A stretch of DNA of 64,000 bases from CAVWNR01 sp963756525. GTDB taxonomy: Bacteria > Actinomycetota > Actinomycetes > Mycobacteriales > Jatrophihabitantaceae. Shown here one piece after another: positions 49,252-57,774 of the stretch. How positions within the stretch are numbered: position 1 is the first letter of the stretch; every line of letters begins with the position of its first letter. The notes beneath the pieces are model-generated. The model ran no database searches. It saw only the letters and a program-made list of their open reading frames with translations, and was not told the origin of the DNA. The position numbers were made by a program, and so were the translations under genes. The stretch is from NCBI GenBank assembly GCA_963756525.1, contig CAVWNR010000004.1:124001-188000 (forward strand), written 5' to 3'.

Positions 49252-49907
49252 GTTCTTCTCGGCTCTGCTGCGGTCAGGTATCCATTGGCGACGAGAAAGC
49301 CGCGCAACTTACGTCGGGCGTCGAAAAGGCTCTTGTACACGGCATTGCGGTTTGTGCCCATGCGCGCGCAGAGCGCGTCGAGCGGAACCCGGTTGAGCAC
49401 GATGTCGACGAAGAGTCGGCGCTGATGGGCGGTGAGTTCGGTCTCTACCGCATGCCGCAACGCCGCCAGCAGATCCCGGCATTCACTCGCCTCAGCGGGG
49501 TCCAGAGCGAACCGGTCGGGCAGGCAGTCCCAGTCGGCTTGCTCCGCCGGCGCCGGGGCGTGCCGCCAGTAATGCCGCCCGAGCTTGTTGGCCACCTCGA
49601 GGATGACGAACCGGTACGCCCACGTGGTGAAGCGGCTCTCGCCGCGGAAGCCCGCCAGCTTGGCCGAGATCGCGATCAGCGCGTCAGCGGCGGCTTGGTG
49701 CGCGAGGTCGTCCGCCTCCGGTCCGCGGACCCCGAAGCGTGGGCCGCGCTGATTGACCTGCACACGCGCGAACCGCAGCAGATGCGCGTGCAGGTCCGAG
49801 AGTGCGCTCTCCCGGTCGCGGCCCGGCGAGCTTAGCCGGCGCACCCACTCCCCCGATGTCCGATCACCGGCCCATCCTGGGATGGTGTCGGACGGTGAGT
49901 CGACCAC
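49248..49907 (-). CDS. ECF-type RNA polymerase sigma factor
   Basis: The product has 219 residues. Region 2 is seen in DDLAHQAAADALIAISAKLA then GFRGESRFTTWAYRFVILEV; region 4 is ELTAHQRRLFVDIVLNRVPL, DALCARMGTNRNAVYKSLFD and ARRKLRGFL. The pattern (FRGESRFTTWAYRF, TNRNAVYK) belongs to an actinobacterial ECF subgroup paired with small zinc-finger anti-sigma proteins, as here. The P450 gene is divergent from it and could be a target. Confidence 0.85.
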   Translation of the reverse strand: MVDSPSDTIPGWAGDRTSGEWVRRLSSPGRDRESALSDLHAHLLRFARVQVNQRGPRFGVRGPEADDLAHQAAADALIAISAKLAGFRGESRFTTWAYRFVILEVANKLGRHYWRHAPAPAEQADWDCLPDRFALDPAEASECRDLLAALRHAVETELTAHQRRLFVDIVLNRVPLDALCARMGTNRNAVYKSLFDARRKLRGFLVANGYLTAAEPRRT

Positions 49908-49956
49908 GCCGCCGATGTTAGGGCGCGGCGGTAAGGGTCAGGCCGGCGGTGGGCGC

Positions 49957-49978
49957 TCATTAGGGACGAATCCCTGAG
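49957..49978. promoter_or_regulatory. Inverted repeat before the P450 gene
   Basis: AGGGA and TCCCT flank CGAA, with further partial pairing outward (CTCA and TGAG). It ends 16 bases before the P450 start and just overlaps the region of its ribosome-binding site, so it could shape translation or bind a repressor. Confidence 0.35.
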
Positions 49979-49993
49979 CCGGCGAGGAGCGAG

Positions 49994-51223
49994 ATGACCG
50001 TGCACGTCGCGAAACCAGAGTTAGCGCTGATCGATCCGGCGCTGGTCGCCGACACGATGTCCGCCCTACGCACGCCTGCGGGGCAGGTCGACCCCTATCC
50101 GCACTATGCGCGGCTGCGCCGAGCAGGTGTCGCCGGGATCGCTCCGGACGGTGCGCTGGTGGTCGTCGGCTACGACGCCTGCTCCGCGCTGCTTCGCGAG
50201 CACCGGCTGGTGAAGACGCCGGACCGGCTGCTGACCGCCTCCGGTTTTCCCGATTGGGGGCAGCGCCCGGCGTTGCGAACCATGTACGGGAGCATGCTGA
50301 TGACCAACCCACCCGAGCACGCCCGACTGCGCCAAGCGGTGTCGGCGGCCTTTACCGCGGCCCGGATCGCGCAGCTCGAGGCCAGGATCGACGCGCTGGC
50401 CGACGACATCTTGGACCAGGTCGACGGCGACGTGAACTTCGTCGACACCGTTGCGTTTCCATTCCCGGTCGCCGTCATCGGCGAGTTGCTCGGTATACCG
50501 GCGGCCGATCGCGCGCGGTTTCAGCATCTGGTTCGGGAATGGACGCTGGTGCTCGAGTACCTCGTCCCGTGGGCCGTCGATCGAGCCGACCGGGCGGCTC
50601 ACGAGCTGCGCTCCTACCTTGCCGCCCTGGCTGATGAGCGTCGCCGAGATGGTGTCGACGACCTGATATCCGCGCTGGTGAACCACGGCGCGCTCAGTGG
50701 CGACGAACTGGTCACCATGCTCGCGCTCCTGCTGGGCGCCGGATTCGAGACGACCACGGGCCTGCTGACGAACGGGCTGCTCGCGCTGCTACGCCATCCG
50801 AGCCAGCTTCCGGCCGCTCGCGCGCAACCCCGGCTGACGCAGTCCGCCAGCAACGAGCTGCTGCGATTCGACACGCCGGTCCAGATGCTCTTCGGCCGCA
50901 GTGCCGTAGCCGACCTGGAGACGGCCAGCCTCGAGATCACCGGCGGGCAACGCCTGATCACGCTGGTGGGTGCGGCGAACCGCGACCCCTGGGTCTACGA
51001 CACGCCGGACGAGCTACGTCTCGACCGCCCTGGGCCGCCCGCCCTGTCGTTCGGCGGCGGCATCCACTACTGCCTCGGAGCACCGCTCGCCAAACTCGAA
51101 GCGCGGATCATGTTTGCGAAGCTGCTCCGGCGATTCCCCCGGCTGCACCTCGCGGGCGAGCCAGTCCACCGCGAAGGGCTCACCCTGCACGGCTACGTGG
51201 AACTCCCGATCAGCGCCGGTTAG
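49994..51223 (+). CDS. Cytochrome P450
   Basis: This is a 409-residue soluble bacterial P450. The I-helix reads LLGAGFETTTGLL, with Glu-Thr for the usual acid-alcohol pair. The ExxR motif is E288-L-L-R291, and the heme loop is SFGGGIHYCLGAPLAKLE with Cys360. The B-C region (MLMTNPPEHARLRQAVSAAF) includes the conserved His-x-x-x-Arg. It hydroxylates an unknown substrate using electrons from a ferredoxin pair, whose genes are not in the window. The gene is divergent from the sigma/anti-sigma pair. Confidence 0.9.
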   Translation: MTVHVAKPELALIDPALVADTMSALRTPAGQVDPYPHYARLRRAGVAGIAPDGALVVVGYDACSALLREHRLVKTPDRLLTASGFPDWGQRPALRTMYGSMLMTNPPEHARLRQAVSAAFTAARIAQLEARIDALADDILDQVDGDVNFVDTVAFPFPVAVIGELLGIPAADRARFQHLVREWTLVLEYLVPWAVDRADRAAHELRSYLAALADERRRDGVDDLISALVNHGALSGDELVTMLALLLGAGFETTTGLLTNGLLALLRHPSQLPAARAQPRLTQSASNELLRFDTPVQMLFGRSAVADLETASLEITGGQRLITLVGAANRDPWVYDTPDELRLDRPGPPALSFGGGIHYCLGAPLAKLEARIMFAKLLRRFPRLHLAGEPVHREGLTLHGYVELPISAG

Positions 51224-51250
51224 GCGCTTTTCACGGGACAGCTACCAGCG

Positions 51251-51403
51251 CTACGCCTTGCCCAGGATGCGGTTCATCTTCGTTCCGCATACCGGGCAGG
51301 TGCCCTGGGCCATTCGGCGGCCGGACTCGCTGACCTTGACCTCGCCGTCGAAGTCCCGCTTCTCCTTACACTTCACGCAATAGCCGTTGTACCTCTCGGC
51401 CAC
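51251..51403 (-). CDS. DUF5679 small zinc-ribbon protein
   Basis: The product has 50 residues: GYCVKCKEKRDFDG then GRRMAQGTCPVCGTKMNRIL. Two CxxC pairs (C9-x2-C12 and C36-x2-C39) form a zinc ribbon, as in the DUF5679 proteins common in actinobacteria; the function is unknown. The GTG start follows GAGGAGG at good spacing. The gene converges on the P450 and is divergent from the MBL-like gene at 51576. Confidence 0.85.
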   Translation of the reverse strand: MAERYNGYCVKCKEKRDFDGEVKVSESGRRMAQGTCPVCGTKMNRILGKA

Positions 51404-51575
51404 CGGGATCCTCCTCGTGTCGTGCTCCCGGCAGCAGACCGGGCCGCTCGGGTAGGCACGCTACCCGGGCCGTCCGCACGCGTAAACGGCGGTCCCGGCG
51501 GCCTGCCAGGCTCGGTTTGGCCGCCCGGTACGGCGGCTAAGCTCCACGAGCCACGACGAGAGAAAGTATCCGGTC

Positions 51576-52388
51576 ATGCCTGCCTGGGTCTGCGCCACCT
51601 GTGGCGTGCAGCAAACCGACACCGACACACCGCCTGCGTCCTGCCCCATCTGCACCGACGAACGGCAGTACGTCGGTTGGGAGGGCCAGCAGTGGACGAC
51701 CATGGCCGATCTCGCGCGTGAGCACAGGGTCGTCTTCCGCGAAGAAGAGCCAGACCTGATCGGCATCGGCGTGGAACCTGCCGTGGCGATCGGGCAGCGG
51801 GCACTGCTGGTGCGCACGCCCGGCGGGAACGTCTTGTGGGACTGCATCCCGCTCCTCGACGACGACGCCACTTCGCAGCTGCGAGAACTCGGCGGCATTG
51901 CCGCGATCTGCATGTCGCACCCGCACTTCTACGCCGCACACGTCGAGTTCGCCGACGCCTTCGACGCGCGCATCCTCATCCCGGCAGCCGACCAGGAGTG
52001 GATCCAGCGCCCCTCGCCGCGGATCGAACTCTTCGGTGATCAGGTCGAACCCGTCCCGGGCATCAACGTCGCTCGCATCGGCGGACACTTCGACGGCGCC
52101 GCGGTGCTGCATTGGTCGGCCGGATCCGGCGGGCGGGGCGCGTTGCTCACCGGCGACACGATCACCGTGGTGCAGGACCGCGAGTGGGTGAGTTTCATGT
52201 GGAGCTACCCCAACCTCATCCCCCTCGGCGAGGCCACGATCAACGACATCGCCGCGCGGGTAGAGCCCTTCGGCTTCGACCGGATCTACGGCGGATGGTG
52301 GGGGCGCGTCGTCGTCAACGACGGGCCGGGCGCCATCCGCCGTTCCGCCGAGCGCTACATCGCCCGGCTGCGCGGCCAGCGTCCATAA
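51576..52388 (+). CDS. MBL-fold protein with N-terminal zinc ribbon
   Basis: The 270-residue protein starts with a rubredoxin-like zinc ribbon (C6-x2-C9 and C23-x2-C26). An MBL-type domain follows: LLVRTPGGNVLWDCIPLLDD, AAICMSHPHFYAAHVEFADA, and GALLTGDTITVVQDREWVSF with a conserved-looking second-shell Asp. The usual HxHxDH is here H115-P-H117-F-Y-A, so the Asp and third His are missing, although H121 follows closely. The active site must differ from standard metallo-hydrolases. It stands alone and is followed by repeat copy 3. Confidence 0.7.
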   Translation: MPAWVCATCGVQQTDTDTPPASCPICTDERQYVGWEGQQWTTMADLAREHRVVFREEEPDLIGIGVEPAVAIGQRALLVRTPGGNVLWDCIPLLDDDATSQLRELGGIAAICMSHPHFYAAHVEFADAFDARILIPAADQEWIQRPSPRIELFGDQVEPVPGINVARIGGHFDGAAVLHWSAGSGGRGALLTGDTITVVQDREWVSFMWSYPNLIPLGEATINDIAARVEPFGFDRIYGGWWGRVVVNDGPGAIRRSAERYIARLRGQRP

Positions 52389-52454
52389 CGGCCGCCCGCG
52401 CCGGCTCACTCAAGCCCGCCTAAGGGTCTGTCTGACCGCTCCCCCGGCCTGCTC

Positions 52455-52501
52455 TTGATGTTGGACTTGTGGCGGATATTCGACCACAAGTCCAACATCA
52501 A
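52455..52501. repeat. 47-bp palindromic repeat, copy 3
   Basis: The outer arms are TTGATGTTGGAC and GTCCAACATCAA, the inner arms TTGTGG and CCACAA, with an off-centre CGGATATTCG core. It is 66 bp behind the MBL-like gene end and close to the end of the LacI-like fragment on the other strand. It shows the best outer symmetry of the three copies. Confidence 0.9.
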
Positions 52502-52551
52502 GAACGAGCTGACGATCCATCAGACGGGCCGTAGCCCACGCCAGGCGGTCC

Positions 52552-52680
52552 CTACGGTTGCAGGTTGCGCAGCTCGTCGCCGTCGCTGGCGGCGAGCAGA
52601 ACGTGGTGGTCGTGATCGGCCGCGGCGCTGACGAGGGCCTGGATGAACTCGCCGATGATCAGATACTCGACTACCGAATC
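52552..52680 (-). pseudogene. Fragment resembling a LacI-type regulator
   Basis: Read leftwards: DSVVEYLIIGEFIQALVSAA then ADHDHHVLLAASDGDELRNL and a TAG. The pattern (F-x-x-A-L-x-x-A-A-x-x-H-x-x-x-VLLA-x-S) resembles the first helix and strand of the sugar-binding domain of LacI-family regulators. No HTH head and no further domain are present, and no start codon fits. Its position beside the alpha-galactosidase gene is where such a repressor is often found, so the regulator may have been lost. The match is short. Confidence 0.35.
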
Positions 52681-52713
52681 TCCAGCACGTCCTGACCGCG
52701 AAATGATGGCCGC

Positions 52714-54885
52714 GTGACCGCCCACCCGGAGACCTTCACAGTCGCCCCGCCGCTCTGTTTTCCCGCGACCGACCCCTCCTGCCCGCAGCGCACCGGGCTG
52801 GTGCTGGTCCCCGACGGTGAGCGGCTGCCCGTCGTGGCCTGGCTGGGCCCACTGCCGCACGCTGCGGGCGACGGGTTCGCCGCCGGCGTCGCGGCGGCCG
52901 CCGGGCCGCATACCGGTACCCCACTGCTGATCGAGCACTCCCGCGGTCCCTACACCCGCCCCGGGCTGCGCGGGCATCGCCTCGGTGACCAGCCCACGGC
53001 GGGTCGGGACTGGTCCACCGCGTTTCGGGTCACCGCCATCGACGTCGCCGCTGAACGGCTTCGGATCCGGGCCGAGGACCCGGTGGCCGAGCTGGCGCTG
53101 GACACCGAGCTCGAGGCGCTGCCCGGCGGTGCGCTGCGCGCCCGGCACATCCTTGCCAACCACGGCACCACCGCCTACCTGGTCGACGGGCTCGAGGTCA
53201 CCGTGCCGCTGGCAGATACCGCCACCGAGCTGCTCGACTTCACCGGGCGGCACGAAGCCGAACGGACCCCGCAGCGCCACCCACTGCGCGACGGGCTGTG
53301 GCTGCGCGAAGGCCGCCGCGGCACACCGGGACACGATGCCCCGACGCTGCTCGCCGCCGGGGCCGCCGGATTCGGCACGACGACCGGCGAGGTCGCCGCG
53401 GTGCACGTCGCCTGGAGCGGCAACTGCGTCTACCGCGCCGAGCGGGATCCCGCCCGCCCGGCCACCCTTGGCGGCGGCGAGCTGCTGCTGCCCGGTGAGC
53501 TGGTCCTCGAACCGGGCGAGTCCTACGCCATGCCCTGGGTGTTCGCCGCCGCGGCGAGCGACGGGCTGGACGGCATCGCCACCGCGCTGCACGTCTGGCA
53601 GCGCAGCCTGTCCGCGCATCCGAAGCCGCAGCCGGTCGTCCTCAACGTGTGGGAGGCGGTCTACTTCCAGCACGACCCGGCCGAGCTGGCCCGGCTCGCC
53701 GAGCTCGCCGCCAGCGTCGGCGTGGAGCGGTTCGTGCTCGACGACGGCTGGTTCCGCCACCGCCGCGACGACCGATCCGGTCTCGGCGACTGGCAGGTCG
53801 ACCGCGACGTGTGGCCCGACGGGCTGGCCCCGCTCATCGACCAGGTCCATGCGCTGGGGATGGAGTTCGGGCTGTGGATCGAACCGGAAATGGTCAACCC
53901 GGACTCCGACCTCTACCGCGCCCATCCCGACTGGGTCCTGGCCACCGGCGATCGGCTGCCGCGCCTGGAACGCCACCAGCTCGTCCTCGACCTCGCCAAC
54001 CCGCAGGTCTGGCGCCATCTGTACGGCCAGTTCGACGCGCTACTCACCGACCACGCGATCGACTTCATCAAGTGGGACCACAACCGCGACCTGCACGAGG
54101 CCGGCGGCAGCGTGCGGTCGGGCGCACCCGCGGCGCACGCACACACCCTCGGCTACTACCGGCTGCTCGACGCGCTGCGCACCGGCCACCCCAGCACCGC
54201 CTGGGAGTCCTGCGCCGGTGGCGGTGGTCGGGTCGACCTCGCCGTCGTGGAACGGGTGCAGCGGTTCTGGACCTCCGACAACACCGACGCGCTCGCCCGA
54301 CAGAACATCCAGCGCTGGACCGGCCAGCTGGTCGCCCCCGAGTACCTCGGCGCACACATCTCAGCCCCCGTCTCGCACCAGACCGGGCGGAACATCTCGC
54401 TCGACTTCCGGGCGGCGACCGCCCTGTTCGGCTCGTTCGGCATCGAATGGGACCTCACCACCGCGACCGCCGAGGATCTGCACCGCCTCGCGGAGTGGAC
54501 AGCGCGGTACAAGCAGCTCCGGCCGCTGCTGCACACCGGCCGGGTCGTCCGCCCGGAACCGGACGACCCCGCCGTCCTGTTGCACGGCGTGATCGCCGCC
54601 GATCGGCGCAGCGCGCTGATCGCGCATGTGCAGCTCGACGAGTCCGCGCACAACCGCGGGGTGTCGGTGCGCGTGCCCGGGCTGGAACCCGGGCTGAACT
54701 ACGCGCTGCGCTGGGCGGGTCCGGTCGATGAAGGAGTGGTGTCGCGAGCATCAGCGCTCGACCCGATCGGCCCGACCGCCGGGCGAGAAGTACCTGGCGA
54801 CGTCCTCGCCGCGGTGGGGGTGTGGATCCCGCGCCGCCGCCCGCAGACCATGCTGCTCATCGAACTGCAGGCGACGACGGCGTGA
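52714..54885 (+). CDS. Alpha-galactosidase, glycoside hydrolase family 36
   Basis: This is a 723-residue GH36 enzyme. The N-terminal beta-supersandwich (to about 300) is followed by a (beta/alpha)8 barrel with FVLDDGWFRHRRDD, FGLWIEPEMVNPDSDLYRAH, DFIKWDHNRD with the nucleophile Asp455, and WTSDNTDAL with the acid/base Asp522. AWESCAGGGGRVD lies between them, as in the family. It releases galactose from melibiose or raffinose-type sugars. No signal peptide is present, so it acts on imported oligosaccharides. The galET gene follows 138 bp later. Confidence 0.9.
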   Translation: MTAHPETFTVAPPLCFPATDPSCPQRTGLVLVPDGERLPVVAWLGPLPHAAGDGFAAGVAAAAGPHTGTPLLIEHSRGPYTRPGLRGHRLGDQPTAGRDWSTAFRVTAIDVAAERLRIRAEDPVAELALDTELEALPGGALRARHILANHGTTAYLVDGLEVTVPLADTATELLDFTGRHEAERTPQRHPLRDGLWLREGRRGTPGHDAPTLLAAGAAGFGTTTGEVAAVHVAWSGNCVYRAERDPARPATLGGGELLLPGELVLEPGESYAMPWVFAAAASDGLDGIATALHVWQRSLSAHPKPQPVVLNVWEAVYFQHDPAELARLAELAASVGVERFVLDDGWFRHRRDDRSGLGDWQVDRDVWPDGLAPLIDQVHALGMEFGLWIEPEMVNPDSDLYRAHPDWVLATGDRLPRLERHQLVLDLANPQVWRHLYGQFDALLTDHAIDFIKWDHNRDLHEAGGSVRSGAPAAHAHTLGYYRLLDALRTGHPSTAWESCAGGGGRVDLAVVERVQRFWTSDNTDALARQNIQRWTGQLVAPEYLGAHISAPVSHQTGRNISLDFRAATALFGSFGIEWDLTTATAEDLHRLAEWTARYKQLRPLLHTGRVVRPEPDDPAVLLHGVIAADRRSALIAHVQLDESAHNRGVSVRVPGLEPGLNYALRWAGPVDEGVVSRASALDPIGPTAGREVPGDVLAAVGVWIPRRRPQTMLLIELQATTA

Positions 54886-55023
54886 GCCGCGATCCGGAGG
54901 GGCGACCGACGGTGGACCGGTCGCGGGTGCCATGATCTGCTCGGTCGGCCTGTGGTTTGCGCGGCGTAGGCCGGTTACGGCAGTTCTCGTCCCCCTCACC
55001 GCGAGCGGATAGAAGGCGGCAGC

Positions 55024-57048
55024 GTGCGGCTACTCGTCACCGGTGGCGCCGGCTACATCGGCAGCGTGGTCAGCAAGCTGCTGCTGGAGGACGGGCACGA
55101 GGTGACCGTGCTCGACGACCTCTCGACCGGTCACCGCGACGCGGTGCCGCCCGGCGCGCGGTTCGTGCACGCGTCGATCACCGAAGCGGAGGGCGTGCTG
55201 GCCGAGGCGCCGGTCGACGCGGTCATGCACTTCGCGGCCAAGTCGCTGGTCGCCGAGTCGGTGCAGCAGCCGCAGCGCTACTGGCGCAACAACGTCGCCG
55301 GCACGCTCGCGCTGCTCGAGGCGATGAGGCGCACCGACGTGCCCATCCTGGTGTTCTCGTCCACCGCCGCCGTCTACGGCGAGGCGGCCGAAATGCCGAT
55401 CACCACGGAGGCCGCGCCCAACCCGACCAATCCCTACGGGGCCAGCAAGCTCGCCGTCGACCTGATGCTCGACACGTTCGCGTCCGCGCACGGCCTGGCC
55501 GCGGTCAGCCTGCGGTACTTCAACGTGGCCGGCGCATACGGTCCGTACGGCGAGCGGCACACCAACGAGACCCACCTCATCCCGATCGCGCTGCAGGTCG
55601 CCGCGGGCACCCGCGACGCCCTCGAGATCTACGGCACCGACTACCCCACTGCCGACGGGTCAGCCATCCGCGACTACATCCACGTCCGCGACCTCGCCGA
55701 CGCCCACCTGCTCGCGATGCGTGCCGCCCAGCCCGGGCGCCACGCTGTCTACAACCTCGGGACGGGCACCGGCACCAGCGTCTTGCAGGTCGCCGACGCG
55801 GTGCGCAAGGTAACCGGCGTCGAGTTGCCGACCGCCGAGCGTGCTCGCCGGCCGGGCGATCCCGCGGTGCTGGTGGCCGACGGCTCGCTGGCGAGCGCCG
55901 AACTCGGCTGGCGGCCACGATTCGGCCTCGACGAGATGATCGCCGACGCGTGGACGCTCGTCGCGCCGCGGCCCTCGGCGCAGCCGACCCGCGTCCGGCT
56001 CTCCGACGGGCGCGAGCTGCTCTACTTCGACGACGACGGGCCGCGCCCGCACCCGGGCGTCGACAGCCGTCGGCTGCAAGCGCCGGTCGCCACGTCGCAG
56101 ATCCGGTGGGACCCGATGCAGCGCGAACACGCGGTCATCGCCGGGCACCGCCAGCAACGCACTTTCCGGCCGCCCACCGCGGAGTGTCCGCTCTGCCCGT
56201 CGACGGCCGAGCATGCCAGCGAGGTACCCGACCAGAGCTACGACGTCGTGGTCTTCGAGAACCGGTTCGCGGCGCTGTCAGAGCAGGCGCACGCCCCGAC
56301 GCTGACCGAACCCTTCGCCGCCGCGCCGGCCACCGGGCGGTGCGAGGTCGTGCTGTTCACCGACCAGCACAACAAGGACTTCAGCTCGCTCACCCCCGGG
56401 CGCGCGAAGACGATCGTCGACGCATGGGCGCACCGCACCGCGGAGCTGCGCACCCTGCCGACCGTCAAATACGTCTACTGCTTCGAGAATCGCGGCGACG
56501 AGATCGGCGTGACCCTCGCCCATCCGCACGGCCAGATCTATGCCTATCCGTTCGTACCGCCACGCGCCGACCGCGCGGTGCAGTCGCTGCGCGCTCATGC
56601 CGACCGCACCGGGCGATGCCTGCAGTGTGACGTCCTGGACGCCGAGATCGCCGCCGCCGAGCGGATCGTTGTCGCCGCCGAGCACTGGGTGGCCTACGTG
56701 CCGTTCGCGGCCCGCTGGCCCTACGAGCTGCGGCTGGTTGCGCGCCGGCACGTCGCCGGACTACCGGAGCTTGCCGCGCCGGAGCGCGACGAGCTCGCCG
56801 TCGTCTACCTCGACGTGCTGCAGCGCCTCGACGCGCTCTTCGAGACGCCCACTCCGTACATCGCCGGCTGGGAGCAGTCACCCGCGGATGCGGAGGATGT
56901 ATGGCATCTCTCTGCGGACCTGTTCACCCTGCGCCGGGCGCCGGACAAGCTGAAGTACCTGGCCGGGTCGGAATCCGGCGCCGGCGTGTGGATCAACGAC
57001 ATCTCCCCCGAGGTCGCCGCCCGCACCCTGCGCGGCGACCCGCCGTAG
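55024..57048 (+). CDS. Bifunctional UDP-glucose 4-epimerase / galactose-1-phosphate uridylyltransferase fusion
   Basis: This single 674-residue frame joins two Leloir enzymes. Residues 1 to about 325 are GalE: TGGAGYIGS (6-14) binds NAD, and Y138-x3-K142 in NPYGASKLA is the catalytic pair. After a short linker, residues from about 330 are GalT: VRLSDGRELLYFDDDG, CPLCPS (zinc site), ENRFAALS, and HPHGQIYAYPF with H500-P-H502-G-Q504, where the second His carries the uridylyl group. It ends with LFTLRRAPDKLKYLAGSES. It would turn galactose-1-phosphate into UDP-galactose and then UDP-glucose. No galactokinase gene is visible here. GTG start behind AGAAGG. Confidence 0.9.
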   Translation: MRLLVTGGAGYIGSVVSKLLLEDGHEVTVLDDLSTGHRDAVPPGARFVHASITEAEGVLAEAPVDAVMHFAAKSLVAESVQQPQRYWRNNVAGTLALLEAMRRTDVPILVFSSTAAVYGEAAEMPITTEAAPNPTNPYGASKLAVDLMLDTFASAHGLAAVSLRYFNVAGAYGPYGERHTNETHLIPIALQVAAGTRDALEIYGTDYPTADGSAIRDYIHVRDLADAHLLAMRAAQPGRHAVYNLGTGTGTSVLQVADAVRKVTGVELPTAERARRPGDPAVLVADGSLASAELGWRPRFGLDEMIADAWTLVAPRPSAQPTRVRLSDGRELLYFDDDGPRPHPGVDSRRLQAPVATSQIRWDPMQREHAVIAGHRQQRTFRPPTAECPLCPSTAEHASEVPDQSYDVVVFENRFAALSEQAHAPTLTEPFAAAPATGRCEVVLFTDQHNKDFSSLTPGRAKTIVDAWAHRTAELRTLPTVKYVYCFENRGDEIGVTLAHPHGQIYAYPFVPPRADRAVQSLRAHADRTGRCLQCDVLDAEIAAAERIVVAAEHWVAYVPFAARWPYELRLVARRHVAGLPELAAPERDELAVVYLDVLQRLDALFETPTPYIAGWEQSPADAEDVWHLSADLFTLRRAPDKLKYLAGSESGAGVWINDISPEVAARTLRGDPP

Positions 57049-57049
57049 G

Positions 57050-57589
57050 TCAGCGCTCGGCATCGTCGCTCGCACGCTGCGTCGGCGGGAAGCTGCGCTC
57101 TTCGCTGCCGTGACCCGGTGCCAGGTGCGCCGCGTCGGAGAGGCGCAGCGGCGTCAACGGACCGGCGGAGTAGGCGTCGACGACCTCGGTGACGACGCAG
57201 ACGTGATCGCCGCCCTCGTCGAGCAGCGCGGTGCGGCGCCCGACGATCCGGTTCGCGACATCGGTGAGCAGCGGCACGTCGTTCTCGCCCGACTCGGTGG
57301 CCAGTCCGGCGAACTTGTCGGTCTCGTCGCCGGTGAGCGTGCCGAACAGCTCGGCCAGGCCGAGATCACCGCTTCCCAGGAAGTGGATGCCGAGATGGGT
57401 GCAACGAAGCGCCACCCGATAGGTGTGGTTCGCCTTCGACAGCCAGATGCCGAATCTAGGCGGATCGATGCTCGACTGGGTGTGGAAGCCGACCAGGCAC
57501 CCGGCGCGCTCACCGCCCGCGGCCGTCGTCACAACGACCAGGGCAGAATTTACGGCCGTCATCATGTCGTCGAAGGCGCCGTGATCCAT
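57050..57589 (-). CDS. Flavin reductase-like protein
   Basis: The product has 179 residues of the FMN-binding split-barrel type. AFDDMMTAVNSALVVVTTAA begins it, GGERAGCLVGFHTQSSIDPP then RFGIWLSKANHTYRVALRCT is the flavin-binding core (the usual Ser-Pro-Pro is here IDPPRF), and LGIHFLGSGDLGLAELFGTL follows. Such proteins reduce free FMN/FAD for a partner monooxygenase, or are stand-alone oxidoreductases. It converges on galET with only one base between the stops. No partner oxygenase is adjacent. Confidence 0.75.
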   Translation of the reverse strand: MDHGAFDDMMTAVNSALVVVTTAAGGERAGCLVGFHTQSSIDPPRFGIWLSKANHTYRVALRCTHLGIHFLGSGDLGLAELFGTLTGDETDKFAGLATESGENDVPLLTDVANRIVGRRTALLDEGGDHVCVVTEVVDAYSAGPLTPLRLSDAAHLAPGHGSEERSFPPTQRASDDAER

Positions 57590-57774
57590 CAGCCCATCCT
57601 GGACGAAGTGCCGCCCTGCGTGTTGTCCGTCCGACCACGGGCTGGCGGGGTACGCCCTTTCGCCTGTCCGCCGGCCTCGTAGCGGCGGGCAGGGAAGCGC
57701 CGGGCCCCGCTACGATCCGCCAACTAGGCGACCCACCGGGTTCGCGAGGCGACGATCAGCAGGAGGCGGCAGCG

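Noticed and set aside
19196..52501. The three 47-bp palindromes as a CRISPR array
   Set aside because: They are tens of kilobases apart, not regularly spaced, and no cas gene is present.
54957..56630. 557-codon frame one base off the galET frame
   Set aside because: Arg-rich reading without motifs. The galET frame carries both active sites.
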